A model generated the notes under the pieces. It was given only the letters and a program-made list of their open reading frames with translations, was not told the DNA's origin and made no database searches. From an uncultured Nitrospinaceae bacterium (GTDB taxonomy: Bacteria; Nitrospinota; Nitrospinia; Nitrospinales; VA-1), in contig CAJJDL010000272.1 of the NCBI GenBank assembly GCA_905182935.1, forward strand, positions 1 through 14,325: a stretch of DNA of 14,325 bases, in the 5' to 3' direction. Positions within the stretch are counted from its first letter, which is position 1, and each line of letters starts with the position of its first letter. This document shows, one piece after another, positions 1 to 7,369 of this stretch. Position numbers and translations under genes: made by a program.

Positions 1-1
1 G

Positions 2-1330
2 GCTCTCAATGGGACTTTAAAAATGTGCCCCGATGCGTACCCTGCTTACCATCTTTTAGGGCATATATATGGTTGTTTGGGTAATTATAAAGAAGAAATT
101 GAATGTTATCGAAAAATTTTAAAACAAAAAAATAGTTATCCATATCTCCAGTATAGCCTTGGAATGAGTTATTACCTGGTAGGTCGGGAAAAAAAAGCTA
201 TGGCAGCATTTCATAATGCCGTGCCAATGGCCCCAGAATTTGAAATACCTGAGTTCTGGTTTACATTTACTTCTGAAAAACTTAACCGGTATCCCGCACA
301 AAATGATGGGACAGGTGATAAGAATACTATTAAAAAAAATAGCGTTCTATCACAAGTGTTTTATATGATTGGTTTAGAATTTATAGAGTATGGGCATAAT
401 TCAGAGGCACGACAGGCATTCAAGAAATGTATCCAACTCAGGCCAGAATTTGCAGAAGCCCATTATCAATTAGGCGTAGTACATCTGCAAAAGCTGAGGA
501 ACCCAAAACGTGCAGGTAAGTATTTAGAAACAGCCGAGCATTTATTTCGAGAACAAAAAGAGTTTCAGCAAGCCAATCTAATTCACCAGATTAATAATTC
601 TACAGAAGTTATAGTAGATAAGAATAACTCAGCAGATAACTGGCTAAAAGAGGGGCTACGACTTCAGCAACTAGGTTTATATCAAGCAGCAGTGGATGCT
701 TATAAAGTAGCTATTTCCTTTAAAAGAGACTTTCTAGACGCTTATTATAATATGGGAGTTGCTTATGGAAGTTTAGAAGAGTCTGGTGTTAAGACGCGTG
801 ATCTTGCGATAGGATCATTAAAGCAAGCAGTACGTTTAAATGAAAAATTTATCCATGGATATATCGCTCTGGGTGCTGCTTATATTAGGAGCGGAGAATA
901 TGAAACTGCTTTAGAGGTTCTAAACTGCGCAGTATTAATTGATTTAAAAGAAGCCGACGCGCATTACTACATCGGGATTGCTTGCTTAGCAATGAAAGAA
1001 TTTAATAATGCAGAAAAATCTCTACAATATGCGATATCACTTAAGCCTGACTCATTGCAAATACAATATTCATTAGGTCTTGTTTTGATAAAGTGTGGGA
1101 AAAATGAAAGCGCATGTGCTTCTTTTCATGAAACAGTAAGAATTAAACCTGATTTTGCTGAAGGGCATTATATGTTAGGCCAGATATATCTTGAAACATT
1201 TTTTGAAGTTAAAAAAGGAGTCAATCACCTTAGTAAGGCAGAAAAGCTTTTTACTAAGTTAGAAGACTTTGATCGTCTTGCAAGAGTTAGGGCGTTATTG
1301 GGCAATAAAAGTAATGATCTTTTTCTTTAG
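2..1330 (+). CDS. TPR-repeat protein, 5' end cut by the window edge
   Basis: Protein of tetratricopeptide repeats, a scaffold for protein-protein contacts; no catalytic domain is visible and the partner is unknown. The frame stays open to base 2 (reading ALNGTLK just before the first ATG at 23), and those residues complete a TPR helix, so the gene almost certainly starts outside the window. Counting from the ATG at 23 (435 residues), TPR-like units lie at about 6-34, 39-70, 109-140, 143-175, 206-236, 237-273, 277-307, 311-341, 345-375 and 379-412. A linker rich in N, K and D (about 90-107) and another (about 190-205) split it into blocks. Both main blocks end in a longer TPR-like unit carrying an AE-x-LF motif (AEHLF 171-175; AEKLF 406-410). 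No signal peptide can be judged because the N-terminus is missing. The TVP38 gene follows after 50 bases on the same strand. The fold call is firm; the function is unknown. Confidence 0.85.
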   Translation, partial: ALNGTLKMCPDAYPAYHLLGHIYGCLGNYKEEIECYRKILKQKNSYPYLQYSLGMSYYLVGREKKAMAAFHNAVPMAPEFEIPEFWFTFTSEKLNRYPAQNDGTGDKNTIKKNSVLSQVFYMIGLEFIEYGHNSEARQAFKKCIQLRPEFAEAHYQLGVVHLQKLRNPKRAGKYLETAEHLFREQKEFQQANLIHQINNSTEVIVDKNNSADNWLKEGLRLQQLGLYQAAVDAYKVAISFKRDFLDAYYNMGVAYGSLEESGVKTRDLAIGSLKQAVRLNEKFIHGYIALGAAYIRSGEYETALEVLNCAVLIDLKEADAHYYIGIACLAMKEFNNAEKSLQYAISLKPDSLQIQYSLGLVLIKCGKNESACASFHETVRIKPDFAEGHYMLGQIYLETFFEVKKGVNHLSKAEKLFTKLEDFDRLARVRALLGNKSNDLFL

Positions 1331-1380
1331 GCATAATATGCAACATGTGGCTGTATGTAGAAAAATTTATTTACTAGAAG

Positions 1381-2064
1381 ATGAATAAAAAAATAATATT
1401 GTTAGTTTTTTTTGGGTCAGGTGTTTTATTGTTTTATTTGCTTGATCTTCAGCAACACTTATCTCTTGAAAATTTAAAAATAAATCGAGATAGGTTGGAT
1501 GTTTTATATAAAGAAAAACCGGTGTCATTTGTCTTAGGGTTTATTGGGGTATATTTTTTGTTTGTTGCCTTATCTTTGCCTGGTGCAACGATTCTTACCC
1601 TAGCAGCTGGTGCCATTTTTGGGGCAACTTCTGGCATGCTCGTTGTAAATATAGGAGCTACGTTAGGTGCTACCGTTGCATTTATTTTCGCTCGTTTGGT
1701 TTTTCGTGAATGGGTTGAAAATAAATTTAGATCTAAAATAAAATCTATCAACGAAGGTTTTTCAAGAAATCCTATTAGTTACATATTATTTTTACGTTTA
1801 GTCCCATTGTTTCCATTTTTTATAGTTAATCTCGTTTCAGGAGTAACGCAAGTTAGGCTTTCAGTCTATTTTTTCGGTACAATGATCGGTATTATGCCAG
1901 GTTCATTTATATATGCTAATGCTGGTAGTAACCTCGCTCGTATAGAAACCATTTCTGATATTGCTTCTCCAGGGGTTTTAGGAGCCTTAGTTTTATTAGG
2001 GCTGTTTTCATTAGTACCCATCTTTTACCAACGATATAAATTAAAAAATGTTGAAAAAGAATAG
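1381..2064 (+). CDS. TVP38/TMEM64 family inner-membrane protein (VTT/DedA-like)
   Basis: Multi-pass membrane protein of the TVP38/TMEM64 (SNARE_assoc/VTT) family. Relatives in the wider DedA superfamily act in lipid scrambling and membrane homeostasis; the substrate here cannot be read. At 227 residues it is of normal family length. Hydrophobic segments lie near 4-21, 48-66, 68-105 (glycine/alanine-rich re-entrant type, with the family motif LPGATILTLAAGAIFG at 66-81), 131-155, 162-183 and 196-216. The second signature is F-L-R-L-V-P-x-x-P at 137-145, followed by VN-x-x-SG at 149-154 and a G-x-x-P at 170-173. The start is the only option nearby: an in-frame TAG lies at 1375-1377. The ribosome site is poor (AGAAG directly abuts the ATG). 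It may be cotranscribed with the TPR gene and converges on the ArsM-like gene. Confidence 0.9.
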   Translation: MNKKIILLVFFGSGVLLFYLLDLQQHLSLENLKINRDRLDVLYKEKPVSFVLGFIGVYFLFVALSLPGATILTLAAGAIFGATSGMLVVNIGATLGATVAFIFARLVFREWVENKFRSKIKSINEGFSRNPISYILFLRLVPLFPFFIVNLVSGVTQVRLSVYFFGTMIGIMPGSFIYANAGSNLARIETISDIASPGVLGALVLLGLFSLVPIFYQRYKLKNVEKE

Positions 2065-2107
2065 CAATTTTTAGTACTTAAAGACCATGTTATTAGTTTA
2101 AAAATTG
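2065..2107. terminator. possible bidirectional hairpin between convergent genes
   Basis: A perfect 9-base inverted repeat (CAATTTTTA at 2065-2073, TAAAAATTG at 2099-2107) fills the 53-base gap between the convergent TVP38 and ArsM-like genes, beginning at the base after the TVP38 stop. The arms are almost pure A/T with runs on each side, so either strand would give a stem and a U-rich stretch. The 25-base loop is long and the stem contains only one G-C pair, so termination would be weak. The position supports the call more than the stability does. Confidence 0.35.
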
Positions 2108-2117
2108 ACAGGTCACG

Positions 2118-3101
2118 TTAGTCACAACATGATGACTCGGTATTAATTTCTGTAGGTTTTTCTATTTCGGGGTCAGTAATTATGAATTGCCCTTTATAAG
2201 AATGGGAGGAAAGCAGTTCTGCAGTAAATTTATCGATTTTAATAGGTATGCTAATTGGGAATGTAGTCCCTTGAAATATAACCGAGTCAAAAGGTCCTGC
2301 ATAGGTTGCAAAAACTGACCTTGAATCGGGTAGGTTTCTATTTGTTTCGTATTTAAACCCTTCGATCGTGTAAGAGTAGAATTTTATATTTGCTACTTCT
2401 TTCCATAAGTAATCTTTTTTAATTAGTAGCCCGTTAAATTTATTGTTACTTGCATGATCTAGGAACTCTTTTAAGGTAAGTGCCCCCGAGATACATTCCC
2501 CCCATAATTCCTTGTTGATTCTCATTTCTTCAGGGACTTCTATCTCTGAAATAATATCTGCGATTAAAAAGCGTCCATTATGCTTTAAAATTCGGTGAAT
2601 CTCTTTAAAGACAGCATTCTTATTTGTAGAAAGATTAATCACACAATTTGAAGTAACGAGATCAACGGAGGTGTCTTCAATTGGAATATCTTCGAGGAAT
2701 CCTTTTTTAAACTCAATATTGTTATAACCAAGATTTATAACAACTTGACTCGCATTTTTTCTAGCAATATCAAGCATCTCATCGGTCATATCTATACCGA
2801 AAACTTGACCGGTTTCCCCAACATGTTTTGCGGCAATAAAACAATCGATACCTCCCCCTGAACCTAAATCAACCATAACTTCACCTTCTCGAAGTCCGGC
2901 CCTTCCAACAGGGCTTCCACAGCCGTATGAAATTTCTGTCACTTCTTTAGGGATATGGGATAGGTCACTCAAATCATATTCAGTAGGACAGCACAAATTA
3001 TCTTGAGCTGTAACCGCTGCCTCTGAATAAAAATCTTTTACATCGGCTCGGGATATATTTTTATCAGAGGTTTTATCAGCTTGGGGTGATGAGTCATTCA
3101 T
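2118..3101 (-). CDS. arsM: ArsM-like arsenite S-adenosylmethionine methyltransferase
   Basis: Predicted to methylate As(III) using SAM, a cytoplasmic arsenic detoxification or biotransformation step. Class I methyltransferase core: SAM motif DLGSGGGID at 78-86, acidic loop GIDMT at 102-106. The ArsM cysteines are present: CC 37-38, C61 in SYGCGSP, C153 in SNCVINL and C203 in GECISGA. The C153-C203 spacing of 50 equals that of C174 and C224 in the characterised algal ArsM. After about 260 comes the extension seen in many bacterial ArsMs (YAGP at 267-270, then a G-x-x-F-P element), but it is short, and the usual V-C-x-K-T cysteine is replaced (IKIDKFT, 287-293). The protein ends in CCD, as many ArsM tails end in paired Cys. 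AGGA lies 8 bases before the ATG. It follows the DUF362 gene after 31 bases, probably in one unit. No ArsR-type regulator or arsenic transporter is in view. The family call is strong; arsenic as substrate is inferred from the cysteines. Confidence 0.88.
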   Translation of the reverse strand: MNDSSPQADKTSDKNISRADVKDFYSEAAVTAQDNLCCPTEYDLSDLSHIPKEVTEISYGCGSPVGRAGLREGEVMVDLGSGGGIDCFIAAKHVGETGQVFGIDMTDEMLDIARKNASQVVINLGYNNIEFKKGFLEDIPIEDTSVDLVTSNCVINLSTNKNAVFKEIHRILKHNGRFLIADIISEIEVPEEMRINKELWGECISGALTLKEFLDHASNNKFNGLLIKKDYLWKEVANIKFYSYTIEGFKYETNRNLPDSRSVFATYAGPFDSVIFQGTTFPISIPIKIDKFTAELLSSHSYKGQFIITDPEIEKPTEINTESSCCD

Positions 3102-3132
3102 ATAGCTTTTCCTAAAAGTAATTTATTTTAGC

Positions 3133-4092
3133 TTAACCAGTTAATTTTTCTTTAACGCCCACTACGTAAAACTGTTTTATAACAGATTTAACCAACCGAA
3201 ATGGATTAAAGCTTATATCCACAGGAAACTTAGCTAGCTTAAAATCAGATACTTTTAACGTATCTAAATTAGAGAATTCTCCACAATCTATTTTACGTAA
3301 ATCCCATTGCCCATAATTTTTAATTTTGGCAGCTTCAAGAGTATAGAGCTTATCAAAAGGAACATTAACAATTTCAGCCATCACACGGTCGAGTGCCGTC
3401 ATATCTTTTCCGGCAGCAAGAAGTCTGAGTGGGTAAGGGGTTCCGTTGATTGGTCCATTCCCTTGCATAGCATGAATGCCATCTATAATCGTTAGAGACG
3501 GAGCGACGTGCTTAGCAATATCGATAAGCATTTTACCAAAAGTTAACTTATCGTTTTTCACTAGACAATGTAACACCGGTTTACGTTTTCCTATAACCAA
3601 CCCAAAAAGGTTCTTTATTGATAAAGTCAATGTCATCTGGCAGTGTGATTTAAATTTGGGTAAATTGATAATACTGTCATATTCACGAATATTGCCGGCT
3701 ATTTTAAGATGCGCAATATTTTCTTCTGAAATTAGGGGGACTGGATTGGATAGTGGCACAATACGAACCCCATATCGTTTTAAAAGATCGCTGTATCCGG
3801 CTTTTCTAGCAACCGATGGGAGACTACCGATAGCAGGACTATCACTTAGGTCAATCTGACTTACTCCAAGGTCCTTAAGTACACGACATACCGCTTCAAT
3901 TAAAATAGGGTGGGTCGTAACGCATTTCTCTGAAGCAAAACCCCTCAAAAGATTGGGTTTCAGTAGAATTTTTTTACCAGTACTAAATAGCTGGTACGAA
4001 TTTTCTAATAGATTTATACTTTCACGCACGAAAACTTCAATAGAATCGAGATGGTAACTATCAATTTTTCGCAGTAAAACTTTAGATTTCAT
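3133..4092 (-). CDS. DUF362 domain protein, without a ferredoxin tail
   Basis: Member of the DUF362 family, often found with iron-sulfur or metal-linked proteins but without a firmly assigned reaction. Characteristic blocks: LLKPNLL at 43-49, T-T-H-P at 59-62, NLPKFKSH at 143-150 followed by a SIKNLFG element at 158-164, and IDGIHAMQGNGP at 203-214 with NGTP just after. Many DUF362 proteins carry a C-terminal 4Fe-4S ferredoxin domain; here no C-x2-C-x2-C cluster exists and the protein ends at 319 residues with a basic, hydrophobic tail. Cysteines are scattered (57, 69, 151, 176, 270). The ATG has no clear Shine-Dalgarno, and the upstream bases are A/T-rich. The ArsM-like gene lies 31 bases downstream, so the two are probably cotranscribed. 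The cofactor and substrate cannot be read from the sequence. Confidence 0.82.
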   Translation of the reverse strand: MKSKVLLRKIDSYHLDSIEVFVRESINLLENSYQLFSTGKKILLKPNLLRGFASEKCVTTHPILIEAVCRVLKDLGVSQIDLSDSPAIGSLPSVARKAGYSDLLKRYGVRIVPLSNPVPLISEENIAHLKIAGNIREYDSIINLPKFKSHCQMTLTLSIKNLFGLVIGKRKPVLHCLVKNDKLTFGKMLIDIAKHVAPSLTIIDGIHAMQGNGPINGTPYPLRLLAAGKDMTALDRVMAEIVNVPFDKLYTLEAAKIKNYGQWDLRKIDCGEFSNLDTLKVSDFKLAKFPVDISFNPFRLVKSVIKQFYVVGVKEKLTG

Positions 4093-4145
4093 AATTAATC
4101 ATCAATAGTTATTTATTATCGAACGGCGGTTTAATTGTTAGGTTT

Positions 4146-4151
4146 ATTATA
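4146..4151 (-). promoter_or_regulatory. possible -10 element upstream of the DUF362-arsM unit
   Basis: On the minus strand a perfect TATAAT lies 54 bases before the DUF362 start. The hexamer 17 bases upstream (ATGCAA) does not resemble TTGACA, so this is only a -10 match in A/T-rich DNA. The rest of the 181-base gap (4093-4273) shows no gene, no RNA and no GC-rich terminator hairpin after the transglycosylase stop. Confidence 0.25.
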
Positions 4152-4273
4152 ATGAACTCACTCATATTTTGCATTATTAACTTTAATGAAACTATTATTC
4201 GATTACATAAAGTTATATTAATAGTAAATAATCCTATGCGAAGAATACCTTGAACGGTCTATTTTTTAAACCT

Positions 4274-7200
4274 TTAAGGTTGTATGTCAGTGTATAGAGT
4301 TTTATAGATACCATGATTCCGGAGGACTTTTTTGACATATTTTCTTGTTTCTGGGTAGGGAATGGACTCTATAAATACGTCGGGGTCATCAATATGTTTG
4401 AATCGTGTCAGCCATTTTTTGAGATTATGAGGGCCTGCATTGTATGAAATCAGAACATGAGTTTTATTTTTTTTGAATCTATTTTTTAGTTGATGGATGT
4501 ATTGGATGCCAAGTTGAATATTAGTCTCTGGGTCAAACAGGATATCGGTTTTAAATGGCCGGGTCATATTTGAATTAGTGTGTAGTGACCGACCTGTTTT
4601 GGGCATTATTTGCATCAGACCGATTGCTCCAGCTCGAGATTGGACCTTAGCATTGAACAGACTTTCTTGGCGAATAAGACCTTGTACGAAGTATGGGTTC
4701 ACACCTAAATTTTTTGAGATATTACGAATAGTTTTATCATAAGCCGGTGGATAAAAATTTTTCCAGAAATTATAGCTTAATTCTTTCTCACCAATTTTTG
4801 TTTTAAAATTTTTGTACAATTGTAGTATTCTTACAGTATCGGAATAAGCGTGTGCATTATTGTACAATGAGGTCAACCAGATCACTCCAGAAAAATTTTT
4901 ACGTACAGACTTTTCAAGGTTGCTAATTTCGTTTCTAGCGTCTTCATGAAATCCAGTGGCAGTTAGTTCGACACTACGTGAATAGTGAAATTTGGCGATA
5001 GGCGATAGTGTAGGATTATTAATTGATATCTTCTGGTTATTATTTAGCTTCGAGACTATTTTTTTATTCCCTTTCTCCCCAGACCGAATTCCATAATAAG
5101 TGTAAGGAAATTTAAAGTTAAGATCATTGAAAAGTTGCGTAGCTAATTCTTTTCGATTTAATTTTTCTAATGACTTTGCAGCCCAAAACATACTACTCTC
5201 AATGAATAAGCCTGATGGGTATTTTTGTGAACTTTTACCAAAGTAGTCAAATGATTTTTGAAAATCCCCTTTCGTATAATTAAGCCATCCTAGTTGCCAG
5301 GCAGCTCGTTCAGCGTATTCACTTGATCTAAAATTATGGGTTAAGGCTTCGTAATAGCTAGTCGCCTGGGAGTATCTTTTTTTTTCCTCATGCATTTTCC
5401 CAATAAAGAAACGTGCTTGATTTGCCAAGTTTGAATTGGGGTTTTCCTCGATTGAAGTTTTAAAGTATTTGAGACCATCACGGTAATAACCAGTATTCCA
5501 AAAGTTTCTACCAATATTAAATAGAGCCTCTTGAACGCGAGAATGATCTGGGAAGTGATTAATAAATTTCCTAAGAGCAGAGTTGGCGAGGTTTCGTTTG
5601 CGGAGCCCTTTTTGTGCTTGAGCTAAATAAAAATAGAATTTTCCAGGAAGTGGAGATTCAATTGCTAATAGATCGGTGACCTCGGTTACAGTTTGTTGAT
5701 ATTTAACGTCGCTAAGTAGCTTTCGGATGCGTCGTGTGTGTTCATCTATTGTGAGAGGTATAATGGTAATGCCCTCTACTTTAGATAACTCGTTCATATG
5801 TTCTTTTGCCTGTCTTGTAAGAGGACTAGAGGGGAAGTCAATATGCAACAAACGATATCGATTGTAGGCCTCATTTATTTTTCTAATTTTTTGATAGAGT
5901 TGACCTTGTAAATAGATTATTTCGGGTAGGTAAGATCTAAGGTTAAAAGACTTAGGAAAACTTGATATGCGTTTCTCTGTTTCCGCAAGTACACTAAGAG
6001 CATCTTCAATTTTATCGCTCTGCTCTAAAACCTTTGCTAATAAAATTTTACTTTGAGTAAAGAGAAGAGTTTCTGGAAAATTTTTATGGAGAATATTGAT
6101 TTGTTCCAATGCTTCGGTATTTTTATTAGAATCCATTAATACTTTGGCTAGATGAAAACGAATATAATCTTCGATTTCTGGGTACGAGATAAGAGAGGAC
6201 AAGAATACATCAATTGCCTCACTTGATTTTTTGACTTTAGTCAAACTGTGGCCCAGAAGGTAGAGGGCTCTTTTACCATCTTTTGAGTTAGGGTTTGAGG
6301 AGTGGATTTTTTGGAATAAAATCGCTGCCTGAATATAGTTCTCTTTTTGAAACTGAGATAACGCAGAGGAGTAGGTGTTGGTTTTTGCTGCTGCAGTTGG
6401 AGCAAACTCAAAAGCAAATAGGAATAAAAGAAGAACTGAAATTACTGTCTTAGGAATCAGAGAAAGAATTTTATTTCTTAGTGTAATAGGGCTATCTCGA
6501 GAATCAGCATCAATAGTTTTAGAGTCATAAAGTTTTTTAAACCAAGTGATCTGTCTCTTTGCATAATGCCTAGTATCGCGTTTAATTAAATCTATGGTTT
6601 GTTCTAGGGATTTTTTTTTGTCTAAAAAATCCACAATTTGTGAATAACCAATGCTCTGAAAGGGTTTTAGATTTTTCGAAAATCCTCCATCGATAATTCC
6701 CTTAACTTCTTCGATCCATCCATTTTTTATCATATTATCCACACGTTGATTGATATCAGTATAAAGACTTTCTCGGTCTCTCTTAATTAGGAATGTATAG
6801 ATCGGGAACTCATAGTTAGATTTAGAATATGTATCATTGAATGCGGATAAACCTATTCCCGTTTGACGGTAAACTGAGACAGCTCTTTCAATGCGTTGTT
6901 TGTCAGTCGGAAGAATTTGTTTAGCGGAAGTCGGGTCGACTCCTTGGAGTTCTTTGTAAAGCACCAAGAGTCCTTTGCTAAGAGTCTCAGATTGGACTTG
7001 CTTTTTAATTTTAGGGTTGATTTGGACTGCGCAGTTATAGTCTTCGCAAAGAACTTTAAGGTAGAGTCCTGTTCCTCCTGTTATTATTGGAATTTTATTT
7101 CGTCCCACTAGATCTCTGATTAATGCTAAAGCAAGTGTTTTGAAATCAAAAGCAGTAAAATTTTCAGTAGGTTCCAGTATATCTATAAGGTGATGAGGAA

Positions 7201-7369
7201 CTCGAGCCCTACCTTCAGGAGACACTTTAGCGGTGCCAATATCAAAGTACTTATACACTTGCATAGAGTCAGCACTAATAATTTCTGTATTAAGTTTTTC
7301 AGCTAACTCGATCGCTGTATCACTCTTCTTTGAGGTGGTCGGTCCAGCTATGATAATTAAAGGAAGCAT
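4274..7369 (-). CDS. miaA: Fusion: MiaA tRNA dimethylallyltransferase, signal-peptide-like segment, TPR-rich lytic transglycosylase
   Basis: One uninterrupted frame carries two unrelated enzymes. Numbering is from the preferred ATG at 7369 (1031 residues; GGA 8 bases upstream; the frame is open to a TTG at 7432 without a ribosome site). Residues 3-300 are a full MiaA, which adds dimethylallyl to A37 of tRNA: ADSMQVYK 33-40, PHHLID 58-63, GGTGLYL 98-104, RIERA 159-163, QSIGY 238-242, AKRQITWF 270-277. The P-loop reads GPTTSKKS (9-16), where MiaA normally has G before K. At about 305-328 comes a signal-peptide-like segment (basic residues, hydrophobic TVISVLLLFLFAF, then APTAAAK). Residues 330-870 are helical TPR/Slt70-like repeats. 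Residues 880-1020 are the SLT domain: RQES with catalytic Glu 902, GAIGLMQIMP 914-923, SYNAGP 975-980, IPYPETRKYV 1003-1012. It overlaps the trmN6-like gene by 50 bases. An alternative is two genes with a stop lost by mutation or sequence error, but no ATG, GTG or TTG lies near the junction. Confidence 0.88.
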   Translation of the reverse strand: MLPLIIIAGPTTSKKSDTAIELAEKLNTEIISADSMQVYKYFDIGTAKVSPEGRARVPHHLIDILEPTENFTAFDFKTLALALIRDLVGRNKIPIITGGTGLYLKVLCEDYNCAVQINPKIKKQVQSETLSKGLLVLYKELQGVDPTSAKQILPTDKQRIERAVSVYRQTGIGLSAFNDTYSKSNYEFPIYTFLIKRDRESLYTDINQRVDNMIKNGWIEEVKGIIDGGFSKNLKPFQSIGYSQIVDFLDKKKSLEQTIDLIKRDTRHYAKRQITWFKKLYDSKTIDADSRDSPITLRNKILSLIPKTVISVLLLFLFAFEFAPTAAAKTNTYSSALSQFQKENYIQAAILFQKIHSSNPNSKDGKRALYLLGHSLTKVKKSSEAIDVFLSSLISYPEIEDYIRFHLAKVLMDSNKNTEALEQINILHKNFPETLLFTQSKILLAKVLEQSDKIEDALSVLAETEKRISSFPKSFNLRSYLPEIIYLQGQLYQKIRKINEAYNRYRLLHIDFPSSPLTRQAKEHMNELSKVEGITIIPLTIDEHTRRIRKLLSDVKYQQTVTEVTDLLAIESPLPGKFYFYLAQAQKGLRKRNLANSALRKFINHFPDHSRVQEALFNIGRNFWNTGYYRDGLKYFKTSIEENPNSNLANQARFFIGKMHEEKKRYSQATSYYEALTHNFRSSEYAERAAWQLGWLNYTKGDFQKSFDYFGKSSQKYPSGLFIESSMFWAAKSLEKLNRKELATQLFNDLNFKFPYTYYGIRSGEKGNKKIVSKLNNNQKISINNPTLSPIAKFHYSRSVELTATGFHEDARNEISNLEKSVRKNFSGVIWLTSLYNNAHAYSDTVRILQLYKNFKTKIGEKELSYNFWKNFYPPAYDKTIRNISKNLGVNPYFVQGLIRQESLFNAKVQSRAGAIGLMQIMPKTGRSLHTNSNMTRPFKTDILFDPETNIQLGIQYIHQLKNRFKKNKTHVLISYNAGPHNLKKWLTRFKHIDDPDVFIESIPYPETRKYVKKVLRNHGIYKTLYTDIQP
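6377..6487 (-). other. MiaA/transglycosylase junction with signal-peptide-like segment
   Basis: This stretch encodes the end of MiaA (ITLRNKILSLIPK), a run of about 15 hydrophobic residues (TVISVLLLFLFAFEF) and APTAAAK. Together they look like the n, h and c regions of a Sec signal peptide with an A-x-A signal peptidase I site before the lysine. I read every codon from the MiaA motif AKRQITWF onward: there is no stop, and no in-frame ATG, GTG or TTG before the hydrophobic run; only ATT and one CTG codon could serve as rare starts. Cleavage here would leave MiaA in the cytoplasm and release the transglycosylase to the periplasm (inference). Confidence 0.7.

Noticed and set aside
1338-1388. Small reading frame of 16 codons (starting MQHVAVC) just before and overlapping the TVP38 start
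   Set aside because: No ribosome site and no recognisable peptide; overlap with the next ATG is suggestive of coupling but easily due to chance.
3476-3859. Open frame of 127 residues opposite the DUF362 gene
   Set aside because: The DUF362 motifs on the other strand are clear; this antisense frame has no ribosome site or domain.
4274-4735. Transglycosylase domain as a phage or conjugation muramidase
   Set aside because: The long TPR/helical region before SLT and the YNAGP and YPETR-KYV motifs match Slt70-type housekeeping enzymes; no phage or conjugation genes are near.
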